Of a stretch of DNA of 64,000 nucleotides, positions 36,365 to 48,359 are shown piece by piece. The DNA lies in NCBI RefSeq assembly GCF_945859705.1, contig NC_079136.1:10271501-10335500 (forward strand), written 5' to 3'. The position numbers and the translations under genes are program-made. A model generated the notes under the pieces. The model had not been told where the DNA came from. It saw only the letters and a list, made by a program, of their open reading frames with translations, and did not search any database. Every line of letters starts with the position of its first letter. Positions within the stretch are counted from its first letter, which is position 1. The stretch is from Episyrphus balteatus (taxonomy: Eukaryota; Arthropoda; Insecta; Diptera; Syrphidae).

Positions 36365-38035
36365 TGTTCACGAACATTTTTAAGAAAAATTTATTAAATT
36401 TAAGCACAAATTCTTAAAAAAAAGTTTAGATTTAAGAAAAATTCATAAAATTTAAGAATCAGTTTTCATAAAAAAAATTTTTATGAATTTTTTTTAAGAA
36501 CAAATACGAAGGTTTATGAATTCATAAACTTCTAGCTCCAATTTGAAAGAATATTTTGCTGAATCTTAGAATCTGGACATTTTTTTTTGAATGAAATTCA
36601 CTATTATTTTCCATTCAGTAATATTTTGAGTTAAAACAATTTTTAAAATTGACTTTTTTCCCTTCTAAAATTGAGAAAAATCTATTTTTAAAATTACATT
36701 TGTAAGGAGTTCATAAATTTTGTGTTTTTAAGTATTTTTTCTTAAAAAGAATGTATTTTTTCATTAATTGAAAAATAACGAAAATTTTACCGTTATCCTG
36801 CATTCGGTATTAAGAACTTATTCTTAAAATCTAAGAATCTGTTATTGTTGGTTCACGTTGCCTCTTTCTCATATACTCAGATAAGTATAAATACGTAATA
36901 TGTTAAACATTTCTTTCTTTTATTATATTAAATATATTTTAAATTTTTTTGTTTTAGGTACATAATTTAGATACTTTTGTGAAATGAGTAGGCACGTGAG
37001 TAATGTTCAATTTGAGACCATGTTATTTTCGCACAAAGCGAAATATAATAATAGAACCGGAAAAAGGGCACTAAATACTGCTCCGTAAAAACCATCTTAA
37101 AGGCTGTTTGCAACAGATCCAGTACACCCGAAGTTGTCATTGCAGAACAAAGCAAACACATATTGTTTGGAAAACATAGAATTTAGTAAGTGTTGCATGT
37201 TATTTAATTCCTTTAAATATTTAAATTTTGTTTTAATTTTATTTTATTCTATATAATGATGTATCTACCTAAATTTTTTATATTGTGATCTTTCTCCAAC
37301 TTATTCAATTTTGTATTGTTTTTTTTTTTTTTTTCAGCTGCAGAGCCTACTGCTGCCGATTACAATAAGGTAAAATATAATTCTACCTCCTATTTCGATC
37401 TTTTGAACCAAATAGTAGGTACATAGTCATTTTACTAATACAAACTTTTTTTTTATCTTTCCAGATGATGCATCAATTAAAAAAGAAAAATTAAATTAAA
37501 AAATAAATGTAAAGTGACAGTGACCAATAAAACATTTTTATTATGTTTAAACTCAATCATTTCTTTTATTTTTAAAAATTATTTCATTTGTTTGTTTTAG
37601 ATTTTGGGTTGTTTTCTTTGGCTGTTTGTTGGATTGGAATACAATTTTTTTCAGGAACAAATAATCATAAAACTTTAAGAAAAATTCATAGTTTTTATGA
37701 TTTTGTTCATAAAATTTAACCAAGATTTCATTCAATTTTTTACGAAATTTATGAAAAAAATCATGAAATTTAAGAAATAATCATAAAATGTAAGAAACTT
37801 TTCTTAAACTTTGTTCTTAAATTAAAGAAGAAAAAAAAAAAAAAAAAGATTTAAGAAATAATTCTTCAATTGTTTGAATTTTTCTTAAAATCAAAGAAAC
37901 TTTTCTTAAACATGTTCAAAACTTTTCGAATTCGTTTATGAACAGAATTCTTAAAATTTAAGAACTTATTCCCTTATGAATTTGTTCTTAAAAAGATTCT
38001 TAAATTTAATGAATTTTTACATTGGCTCATTTGCC
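36365..38035. mobile_element. Foldback-like arms of TTCTTAAATTTAAGAA words around a gene relic
   Basis: Two arms (about 36365-36840 and 37640-38035) are packed with the self-complementary words TTAAGAA, TTCTTAAA and TTCATAAATTT in both orientations. Between them lies a stretch of normal composition containing a decayed spliced gene (36958-37531). The plan of repetitive arms around a coding core recalls foldback elements that carry an internal gene. No target duplication could be found, so limits are approximate and the element status is inferred. Confidence 0.45.
36958..37531 (+). pseudogene. Decayed three-exon gene of unknown family
   Basis: Exon 1 follows an acceptor (GTTTTAG, ending 36957) and ends at 37185 before GTAAGT. 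Exon 2 (37338-37369, 32 bases) follows a long T tract ending TTTTCAG and precedes GTAAAA. Exon 3 starts at 37465 after TCTTTCCAG, with a stop at 37492 and a poly(A) signal AATAAA at 37526-37531. From the ATG at 36984 one frame starts MSRHVSNVQFETML and runs, apart from two stops (37086, 37098), to ENIEFT, across the intron into AEPTAADYNK, then MMHQLKKKN and the final stop. The phases agree at both introns, which chance would rarely give. A TATAAATA word lies at about 36886. I do not recognise the protein. The N-terminus faintly recalls insect Myb/SANT-like DNA-binding proteins, but this is not reliable. Confidence 0.5.
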
Positions 38036-40736
38036 ATGAATTTTTACATTAATTTAATGTACATATTCATTAATTTTATGTACCTTTTTGGTTCAGTGTT
38101 GGAATGTATTAACTTCGATTGTAACTTACTAATTTTGGTTGAAGCTTTATAGTTCGAGCACCGTATTGAACCGTATTTCATATTTTGAGCCACTTTGAGA
38201 CAAGTGGTCGAAAAGTTTCTGAAAAGCTAAGCGAGTGGTTACCTTTGTTTAGTCAATAACATTGTAGGAGCTACAGAACTACAAACGTCACAATTTGCTA
38301 AAATGTCCGCCTAAATGTAAGAAAAAGTGTTTCTAACACTTCAAATTGAAATTTATCTAACTTCTGGGTTACAGCACTATTCGTATGCAATATCCATTTA
38401 CTTTAAGTACCTACACGCCTAGAACTTACTTCATATCAATGAACCAAATAAAATTTTATGAGCACTTTAACACGACACCCTTAAGTTTTTACTATGTCTT
38501 TTTCTTACACAGTTCATTGTCATTTCCGTGAGTTTAACTTCAAGAAATAAATGAAGAAATAGAAATAAATCTTGAAAATATATTTTCACTGTCAGTCCAA
38601 GCATAAGGGTGTTTTAAGGTCACGTTCTATTTGAAAAAGGTTTTCAACAAACAACAACTACCAAAGAACAACCAAAACAACATTTTAATACTTTCTTGGG
38701 GATCTCTCCTCTACTTGATTTGAATTCAAAACAAGGAAACCATTGATTGCTGACCCCTTTTTCCGTTTAAATATAAAGAAGAACATTGGGAGAAAGAGAG
38801 AGAAAGAGAGAGATAGAAGAAAACTGAACTGAGATGAATTTAAAAAAAAAAACTAAAGATACATTGTAGATAGATATTTTCAATTTTTTTTTTGGTATTG
38901 TTTGCTTTGATATATCTCCGAGTCTATCCCAAAACAATCACGTCCTTTTTGGTCGAAAGCAATACGCATTGCCTATTGTCAACAAATAGTCCCACAATTA
39001 ATCACGTTCCAATGTGGAAGGATATCCTTGGGCACATATTGCTATTTCACTCTCGTAAGTAATTAAAACTCAGAATTCCATTAGTTCGATTTTGTCTCCA
39101 TTCTACCGTTCCTTGGGTTATATTTCACACAAAACTAGCACTATAACACTACTTGGTCTTTCATTTAAGGATATATACAACAAGGAAGCACAGCAAAAAA
39201 AAAGAAAGTAAAAACAGACAGAGAAAATCCTTTTTCCGTTTTCAACTGGGAATTTAAGATCTTTCTGCTTTCAACTTTATTATCTTTGCATATCTCTGTG
39301 AAGTTCTATGGGAAAAAGAAGTTAACAAAAAAAAAAGATATGACATTATGATGCATCTTCTTGCATAGAGCACAGATATCCTTGCTGATTTGTGGAGAGA
39401 AAACTGGGATAGAAACAAAACGAAAAAAAAAAAAGAAAAACTAAAACGTCCCTTATGAGTTTTGAACGATATCTAAAAACGCAGTGAACCGTTGTTTTTT
39501 CTCTTATTTTTTTTTACTTATTTTTGTTTTCACTTCTTAGTTCGCCGGATTTCATTTCAACTCTGGGTTGTGTCTATTAATATCGCAGCAGTAAATCTGT
39601 GCGAATTCCAGACTAGAAATGGAGCAGAAAAATGGTATCCTTTTTGGTGGTAGATCTTTATCTCTATATATACATATAAAATGCTCTACCTTACATATAC
39701 AAGCACATTCCAAATGGATGAAAAAGAAATAATTTGTTAGATAAGGACTCTGACTTTTCAGCTGCTGCTGGAAAAGCTATGAGAGGTGTGTACTGTGTAT
39801 TTACTTTGAAATTGTGAACTCTTGAAGGTATAAGTTGACATTTCATCTGGAGTATAAGTACATACAAGCAAGATGTTTGTGCCCAAAATGAAAGTATTTT
39901 AAAATGCAATTCATAACATAGTAAGTATACTGAGTAAAATTAGTGCATGAGAACAAGTGCATGTATGACACTGTTGATTTGGAGATAGTTTTTGACAATT
40001 TAAGGGTTATAGATAATGTTTTTGTTTTTTGTTTTTTTTTGTATAATGAAGAAGACTTATTTGTTGAAAGTACACCACTCTTATACAAATGTTTGACATA
40101 GTTAAAAGTGGTGAAATTATTTCAAGGATAGATATGAAAGACACTTTCTGTCTACCCGTTGGTTATAGGCTATGAAAAGTCTTCTTAAATGTCACCATTT
40201 AAAAGCAAAATTCATTAATAACAAACTTTCAAAAATGGTCCAAAAAATGCTAAAAACTTTTGTTGCATGAGATTTAAAATTTGGTTTTTTTTTTTTAATT
40301 TCAAATAACTTTTGCTTATCAAACTTTAAGTACCTACCTATAATTATTTTTTTTTTTCATTTTATTGATATATTCTGCTTTTCATGCTCATTTACGGGCG
40401 CACAGTATGGCCGATGGTAGGAAAAGTTGGAAAAAATTATTTTTGTCCGTTTTTAAGTTTGTTATGGGTAAAAATAATATAATAAAGTACAAAACTAAGA
40501 CAACTCTCGTGATTCTATGAAAAATTATTAAAAACGCACATAACTATGAAGGTATCTGTTACCTTTAGCTTTGAAGTTGTTTGAGAAGGAGAATTGTTAT
40601 TTAATTTTTCAATACTTTGAATTTACTGGTTTTATTATTTAAATAAGGGTTTTCTTAAAAAATATAGTTTTATCGCTCAAAAATTTTTGACCTGACTCAT
40701 TAATTGGGTTAGCAAAATCTTCTTAATCAAAAAATA
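38036..40736. other. Long AT-rich unique DNA
   Basis: There is a GA-rich patch at about 38790-38815, with moderately AT-rich DNA to 39680 and nothing recognised. Short minus-strand frames near 39691-40088 overlap each other and look like chance. Confidence 0.45.
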
Positions 40737-40977
40737 CACTGGTCAACAAAATTCAACTTTTTTTTGTCCAGAGAACCAAAATATACTTTTCTGAAGGATT
40801 AGGAATACTGAACTTGAATGTTTTTGAGGTTATGCAAATTATGGTTTATGATTTCAGCATAGTTTGACGATAGTTTGATCTGTTTTTCTTCTTCAAAAAA
40901 CTGTTTAAAAACTGTTTTCCGATCTTATTTTATGCATGAGATATCTCATGATGAGTTTCCATTTTGTTGATCAACAC
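40737..40977. mobile_element. CACTGG-family MITE, copy 1 (TA duplication)
   Basis: The left end CACTGGTCAACAAAATTC follows TA. The right end reads inward GTGTTGATCAACAAAATGG and is also bordered by TA. The match between ends is good apart from the first bases. It is 241 bases with no coding content. End sequence and TA borders suggest a Tc1/mariner-type MITE. Confidence 0.5.
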
Positions 40978-42346
40978 TATTTTTTTTTTAATTTTTAGCC
41001 AGCATGCTAACCGTACATACTCTCCGTTGTGGCTAATAGAGTAATTCTGATTATGGATACTAGTTCAGAATCTCTTACACCTTCAGAAAAGTATAATTAG
41101 GTCCTTGTGTCAAAAATCTAGCTGACCGGTATTGTCAGCACTGCCGGAATCTGAGAAATATATACAAAAAAAATGGTTATTTTTAGATAACTTCGCATAG
41201 AGTTTACTCAAAAAGGGGCAAACATGGGCAACATTTTTTTTAATTGACACGAAAGATGACGCTCTTATCAATAAAGGGACACCAACAACAAAGCGCCACT
41301 TCACACCGTTATGAACTTTGTCTCAAGGAATTTGTATGACGCACACAAAACACGAATGATCTCAAAGACACCGAATTCGAAAAATTATTTCAAACAAACT
41401 ACACACTCATAATTCAAATGAGAAATGAAAAGCTTCCCTTTTGCTTGTAATTCTATATTTATTTCAAATTTTTATCTTTTGTTTTAACGAAATAGCACTT
41501 AAAACTTGAAACAGCCATGAGAGCTAAAAAAAAGTTAAATAACGAATAATTTCGTCAATGTTGATATTTTAAAGTGTAGTTACTCTCCCCGTTAGGCTAA
41601 AATCGTGGAATAAAAACCGGTTTTGTGCAGCCTATTAATCCCTCTATTAAAGTAAATTTGTATTTGGCAATTTCGGTACAAATTAAAAATAGCTATTTTT
41701 GCCAGCTTTTGATACCATTGGCCACACTGTGGGGCGTCCAATAAATTTTAAATGAAAATCAAATGAAAATGTGTGCAAATTGCTTGTCTGTTCACATTTT
41801 TAGTGGATTTTTGCTGTAAAATGCTTTGATTTTAGAGGAGCCTTAAATAGCCAATAGTTCAAAATTAAAAGAAAATCAAAATTTTAAGAAGCGAGTTAAA
41901 AGTTCAAGGAGCCTATTGGGCGATAAATAGCCGGCTCTGGCAACACTGTCCTTAACACAAAATTAATGAAGAGATAATCTCAATCGTCTTCAAATAAATA
42001 AAAAAAAATCCTTTAATTTTTTCAGATTTTTATTTATGCCCCTTACTCGCCCAGTATCAAAACAAAATTCTTGTATTTTGACTTTGCGTCTGATTTTTGG
42101 ATTATTCCCACATATCTAATTTATGGCTTGGTCGATTTTATTTTGATTTTGCAAAATTATATCATAAATTATTATCCTTAGTAATATTGCATTCCAAGAT
42201 ATTTGTAAAAATATATTCTTGAATCACGAAAAAAATCCAAAAGGAAATTTATTTTTTTGGTAGGTACCTATCTATTACGTTTATTACACTTTTTTCTAGA
42301 TTTCTCAAAAACGGCTCAAACAATTTTTTGAAATTTTCGTTAACAC
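40978..42346. other. AT-rich unique DNA
   Basis: The stretch 41580-41960 repeats several phrases in altered form (GCAGCCTATTAATCCC versus GGAGCCTATTGGGCG, and GGCCACACTGTGG versus GGCAACACTGTCC). It may be an old duplicated element, but I cannot define ends. Confidence 0.4.
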
Positions 42347-43331
42347 CTCAAGTAGCACAAAAGTCTAAAATACACCAAAATATTTGGTGTATTTTTTGCG
42401 CTTTCGTGATATACATTTTTAATATAAAAAATACACCATTTGCTCGTATATAATAAACTCCGGTGGTTAAAAAATATACCGATTTTTGGTGTATAAATGG
42501 CGCTAGTGGTATATTAAATGATCTGGTTTTTGGTGAAAATTATCCCTTTGAAATTGAAAAATACACAATAAATCTATGGATAAAATACACCATTTAAATT
42601 ATTCTGATTTAAAATTTGAGCCAAAGTTTATTTTTTACCTCAAACAGTTTGAAGAATTCTAATTCACTTTCATAATATTGCCATAAGAAACTAATGGTTA
42701 AATATGAATTTGTTTGCCAAATTTTAAAACGAAACACATTTTGTCTACTAATTTTAGATACTACCCTCTCTAAAAATCGAGCGCCTCAAAAATGATTTTT
42801 TTTTTCGATTTTAAAAATCAGTTTTTCAAAAATTATAATTTTTTTTTGTTGTTTTTACATTTTTTATAGAAGAGTTCTTTTATAATATAATATACCGAAT
42901 CGAAAAAACCAAGAATGCGGGATAATTAGGTCGATAAATATACTATTATAGTAAAATAATTAATCGCTGTCTTCTTTTTTTAAATGGCGGCCATTGAAAA
43001 ATATGTCGTCTCTCACTTTTGCATTCTGGTGAATTTTATGTCCACAGGGTGTACTTCCTACACCAAAGAGAGTGTACAAAATATACCGTTTTTGTTGATT
43101 TCAGAATCGAATAATTTTATGCATCATTAATGGTATATTATAAAAACAACTGAATATAGGTGTATTTTTTGCACTGAATCTTAAAAAAATGTTTAAATTT
43201 TTTACAGAAAAGAAGTGGTATAATTTTTATACCAATAATTTTGAGAAATACACCATATTTTTTCAATTTCCTCAATTTTGCACCAAAATTAATGAACTTA
43301 CATCAATTTATACACCGGTGTGCTACTTGAG
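42347..43331. mobile_element. Inverted-repeat element with CTCAAGTAGCAC ends and TACACC repeats
   Basis: CTCAAGTAGCAC (42347-42358) is exactly mirrored at 43320-43331. Flanks CGTTAACAC and CGTTTACAT-like (offset by one base on the right) agree at 7 of 9 positions, a possible decayed duplication. The interior repeats AATACACCA and TTGGTGTA in both orientations at least ten times. It is about 985 bases with no frame. The superfamily is uncertain (hAT or MULE by duplication size). Confidence 0.55.
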
Positions 43332-44799
43332 ACGTTTACATGCAATGTTTAAATAATGTTGCATTTTAAAAATTTTCATAAGTACTTTAATTTAATTGTA
43401 AAAATAAGAAAAATAAAAAAATTTAGTTGAGGCGATTGGTTTTATGGGGAGAAATTTAATTAACTCTCTCAAAGAATTACCAAAATGGCAAACGATCAAA
43501 TTTCATCCGAGGTTATTTTAACGTTTGACCTACTGGTTTAAGACTTTGATTGAAAAAAACGGAATATTAATAACCCGGCCTTGAACATTTCGGAACAACA
43601 TTTTCTCTACTTCCTTTTGAATTAGAACAGATTTGTGATAACGAAAAATTTCAGGGTTTTTATAAAGATTTTTGAAAAGATCGTAACATTAGCTTATCCT
43701 GTAGTTCGAGTTATATACAGACAGTCACAGAAAAACAGGATTGCGGGATTTTGGCATTCTCTAAAATCGAAATGTCACACCTGACTGTTATCTCTAATTC
43801 GATTTTTTTCGTCCACTTAATTTAAATGTTTATTTTTTTTTAACCCGCAATTACCAAAAGTGCATCATTCTTTACCCTGATTAAATCATCATAAGTGAAG
43901 ATCCTTTATATTCCTGAAATGAGGGCTTTTTACCTATTTTTTGAGTTTTTGGAAGGAAGTAGATGACGAATAAGAACAAAAAACACGAATAAGAACGACC
44001 TACACAAACCTATTCCTTACACATATTTTGTAGCCAAAATGTATGGCATTTGATAAAGTTCAATGCTTAAAATTCATCGGTTTCTAGGCTACACTTTATC
44101 ATAAAAATATGTAATGTATGTAAGGACGATATTTCAAAAAAATGTTCCAAAATCGAATTTTCCGATCATTTTTTGATTAATATTTATGAGTATCTTATTT
44201 GCTCAGCCTTATTAAATTTGGAAAAAAAAAAAATTGTTAAAGGACCTTTAAAAAATGCTTTAGGTAGATCCTCTGTTTAATCCATTTTTCAACAAAGTTC
44301 TTTTTCAACCACAACAAAACCCAAAAGCAAAGTCCAAAAAGTTAAACATTACCACCAAAAAACAAAACCGAAATGACTCTTCAAAATTCTTAAGAAAATT
44401 ATCTATCTACAATAAAAGTTCTTCCTTTTTTCATTTCAAATAAATCTCTAAACAAAAAAGGATTCTCCACACTAAAATTTATTACAAAATAAAGCCAACC
44501 CATATTGCTCGCCTCTTCATGAATAATAAATAAATTTCCAAAATGCAATAAATATAATTTTCTGTCTTCACTTTCGTTCGAAAAATTTCATTTCCCCCCA
44601 CCCACCATCAAAAACAAAAATCTTTTTCACTTCCACTCTGGTGCTGGTGCCACCATAAAAATGTGGTTAAAAAGTTGGCTTTAAAAGGCGCGCACAATCA
44701 TAAAACTGCATCAATATCTCGGTTGGTTGCTTTCGAAAGTTGTTTTTTCCAAATGATATCGAGCTAACAAAAACATCAACTGCATAATCAGGCTATATT
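43332..44799. other. AT-rich unique DNA
   Basis: Nothing was recognised apart from a weak inverted pair around 44018-44125 (CCTTACACATATTTTGTAGCC and its mirror). From 44570 the sequence becomes less AT-rich. Confidence 0.4.
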
Positions 44800-44805
44800 T
44801 GTCGG

Positions 44806-44905
44806 AGTTATAAATAGGGGTTGGGTAGGAATTGCAGACGGCGAAACAACGTCGCCATCAATTTTCAACAACAAACAATACACAGAGCAACACAGTGGTG
44901 AGAAC
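44806..44905 (+). promoter_or_regulatory. Possible TATA promoter with short leader and donor
   Basis: A clear TATA box (TTATAAATAGGGG, about 44808) is followed roughly 30 bases later by less AT-rich sequence with a GGCGA...TCGCC inverted pair and ACAACAAACAATACACAG, then a possible donor (CAGTG then GTGAGA, about 44897). The spacing fits a TATA-driven start and a short first exon. It could be an alternative or nested promoter on the plus strand. The evidence is only this string of motifs. Confidence 0.25.
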
Positions 44906-47192
44906 ACACATAAACGAGATATTTATAGATCAACACCATCCGTTCTCAATCCTTGCACACAAACCATTACCATAGACACAAACCACCCCCAACAAAAGGC
45001 TCCATAATTAACTGTCATTGGCAACTTATTCTCTCTCCCGAAAATGTTCGCCATCAGCTCGACACTCTGTTGCATAATCTTGGGTGGAATTAATTTCTAC
45101 TGATGTTTTGTATCCTCTGTGCATTACAAAAAGGACAAAGGACAAACAAGGATAAGGCGGTGGAGATAGGAAAAGGGTTCAGTATACGACTAAGAGAGAA
45201 CCTCTCACACTATCAGTTCGACAAATCGCCAAAAAAACTCTGTTGTGTGGTTATATTGGAGCTTGTGTATAATTTCTAGAGCATATCGGATGGATAACAT
45301 GGAAGGAGATACAAATTGGCACAATGCGGTTGGCACACAAGATACACCAATGATACACACACACACATAGATATTGGCAAATGCATATAAGCAAGCACAT
45401 CCTTATCCTTGTTTTTGGTACCTACTAGCTATTACCGGGGTCGCGCCGCTTCCATGGCCGCCACCGTGTCGTTACAGATGTGAGCCGGATATTTATGTAA
45501 CAAATAAAATAAATCACCCAGAGCTGTGGTTATTCTTTACATAATCTAAAATCAGATTTTCGTCCTTCTTCAAAACCCTCTTCATATAATGATGGGATAG
45601 CCTAGCCCCAATCCAACCCAAGAGATGGGTTCGAGGCCTGGCTTTTTGTACCTATATAGTATATCTCAAGGTCTGTTCTATGCTCTACCATATCAACCAT
45701 TGTTCCCTAAAATGACCCACTTTACACCGCAGCCAAGTCAATTTATCATTCCGAGTGAGTTTCCAATCCATAATGGCAATAAATTTCGAATTTTTTCCAT
45801 TCGAATCCATTGTGTGTGTGGGTGGTGGCAATATGGCGGCGGCGGTGGCTCAGTTTGTGTGTGTGGTTTTTTGGGGGCCAAAAATCACAGAAAACGAATT
45901 TATCCAATTCAATAGGTAGGTTCGACACAACAAAAGCAAAAAAAAAAGAAGAAGAGTAAAGAAGAGAGAGAAAAAAATAAAAGAAAATAACGAAAATACA
46001 TATCCGATTATATTGGAGAAGTCGAAGCTTTTTCTAGCACGCACTAGGAGGCACTCATTGCGGTTAGGTTTTTGGGGACGGTACATTGGCTTGATTAGAT
46101 TTCGTTATAGGATCTTTTTTTGGGAGGGTTGGAGGGAGGAGGATTTGTTGTATAGTGAGTGGTTGGTGTTGATGTCGCATTCAATTTGAAATTCTTTTCT
46201 TTTGTAGTTTTTGTGTACTCCTTTTTTTTCTTTCGGTTTTTTTTTCCACTAAACCACTCTTCTCGGTCGAAATTCTATTGATCTTCTTTTTGCCTATTGA
46301 TAAATTGTGATTGGTTTTTGGTAGAGACATACCTACAATACATATATAAAAACAGAGAGAGAGAGAGGACATTTGGAGTAGGTTTTTGTGTGTGTGTGTT
46401 TTTGGTCCTTTTGTGTGATTGCCAAATATTCTTGCGGGTATTATTGATTAAGTTTTGAGTTGAGGGTTAATGGTGTGTGATTTATTAAGTGCCTTGCTGT
46501 TTGTTTTGCTAAATACCTCAATTAATTATAACTCTGATAAGGCTATAGCCACCGTTGAACAACGAAGAGGGAAAGAGAGAAGAAGAAGACACGTTAAGAG
46601 GTTATGTTCTTTGTTTTCTTGAGTTAAGTTCAAATAAAGGTTTTTTTCTGTTTTTTTTTTTTTTGTTTTTATTTTTTTTGGCAAAAGTTGACTTAGGGTA
46701 CATATATTATATCGAAAATGGGTCGCACATTTTTGTGGTTACCTCTATTATACACAAACACTCATGTCGGTTCGTATAAGTATTTTGTGTACACGAATTC
46801 ATATTACCCAAAAATTGTGGCATGCAATCATGGAGAAATTTTTCTTGCGAAAGAAAAACACTTTTGTGGTAGGTTTTGGATGGGTGGTTTGTGGGAGGTT
46901 TAAGGGTTTGCGAAAGCGAAAGATTTTTGGTTTTTATAAACAAAATTTTTGGGTCGTTTGCAGGGATATGTTTATTCACATGTTCCTTTTTATTTTAAGT
47001 AGGAGGTTTTTGGAAACGATAAGATAATAGAATGTTTTTTTTTTTTTTATTATTATTTTTAGAGACATACCTGGGTAATACATATCGATTTAGATTGTTA
47101 TTTATGTACAGACATAAAGGTAGGTAGGTTAACAAATGTGTTTGGAATACATTTGATAGAGATTTTAAAGTCGTTTTAACTTTAAGTTGATA
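44906..47192. other. Less AT-rich unique DNA, possible regulatory region
   Basis: It holds CA, GA and GT microsatellites (about 45353, 46360 and 46390), and GGCGGCGGCGG near 45835. The overlapping frames on both strands at 45625-46086 and 46707-47027 are of low complexity. Around 45432-45478 there is a sharp GC-rich patch with CGCGCC and CCATGGCCGCCACC. No protein or RNA gene was recognised. Confidence 0.35.
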
Positions 47193-47811
47193 GCACTGGC
47201 CAGCACATAAAAAATTTCCAGAGTGTTGTTTATCATTTCCTACTAAATTTAGGGTTCTGATTCCGAAAACAATATTTGTTTTTTTCTAGCAGCTCTAGTT
47301 CTTGAGTTATTCATACATGAAAAAGCATAAAAATGCATACAAATTTTTTTTTGTTAATTTTTTTTATGTAAAACATTTTTTTTGTATTTTTATTTTACTT
47401 ATTGATCCAAAATACAATATACATTCAAAATAAATTTTTCCAGCAAAACTTTAAAAACGCTTGTAATAATAAAATCTAAAAAAAAAAATAGTATGAAATC
47501 ACCCCAAAATGTGTAAAATGAAAATATCTAAAAAAAACTAAAGCTCCTAGAAAGCAACCAGTGTGATTTTTAAGCTAAGCGAGCCCAAATGCAATAGGTT
47601 CGACAAAAATTTTTTTGGAAAATCTTAACAAACATAACTTTAAAATAAGTACGAAATTACCCCCAAAATGTTTAAAACTAAAATATTAAAAAAAAAATAG
47701 AGCTGCTAGAAAAAAACCAATATGATTTTTGAGCTTACTGAACCCAAATCTATAAAATTAGATATAAATCTTTCTGGAAAATTTTAAAAAGTTAAAAATT
47801 GTTGGCCAGTG
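47193..47811. mobile_element. CACTGG-family element, copy 2
   Basis: The left end CACTGGCCAGCA (from 47194) and the right end CACTGGCCAACA (read inward, ending 47811) match at 11 of 12 positions, with TA close outside both. The interior holds a diverged tandem duplication of about 160-185 bases (landmark CTAGAAA..AACCA and GAGCCCAAAT or GAACCCAAAT near 47550 and 47710). Confidence 0.55.
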
Positions 47812-47813
47812 TA

Positions 47814-48359
47814 TAATATTTTATATTTTTAGAAATAGGACAAATTTAATTGTTTTCTTCATTTTTTCCCTATTCGTAATTCTTTATTGGTTAATTTTTT
47901 ATTTTGCATACAATTTAATTAAATGTAATTAGTTAGTCTACGGTATGATTTTCTGAATGATACAAAACTTAATATAATATAAAATAACTAATCAAAACGT
48001 AAATGCAGGTGTGAATAAGGTAAGAGAGTACAAATATTTAATATAGGAAATTAAATAAAAAAAAAGTACGTATACACCACAGTGACCCTATTTTTAACAA
48101 GGCTGAATTTTAAAATATATACGGTTCATAATGTTTCTAAATAAATTAAAAAAAATATATTTTTAAAACTTCAAATAATCTATCATTATTATTATACTCG
48201 TGCCGAATTAATTTTCAATGTTTCCATAAAAAATATTGTTAATTACAGGTCGTTTAAAATTAAAAATACGGCAAAACTGTAAACGTTGATAGAAAATTTT
48301 CAATTTTTGTAAACATCTTAAACACGAAAAAGAGTGCACGAAAAAATTATTTTTAATTA
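47814..48359. other. AT-rich DNA with motif copy 4
   Basis: Only the CACAGTG motif at 48066 stands out. Confidence 0.45.
48066..48087 (+). repeat. Dispersed GTATACACCACAGTGA motif, copy 4
   Basis: GTACGTATACACCACAGTGA then CC, directly after a run of A. Confidence 0.65.
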
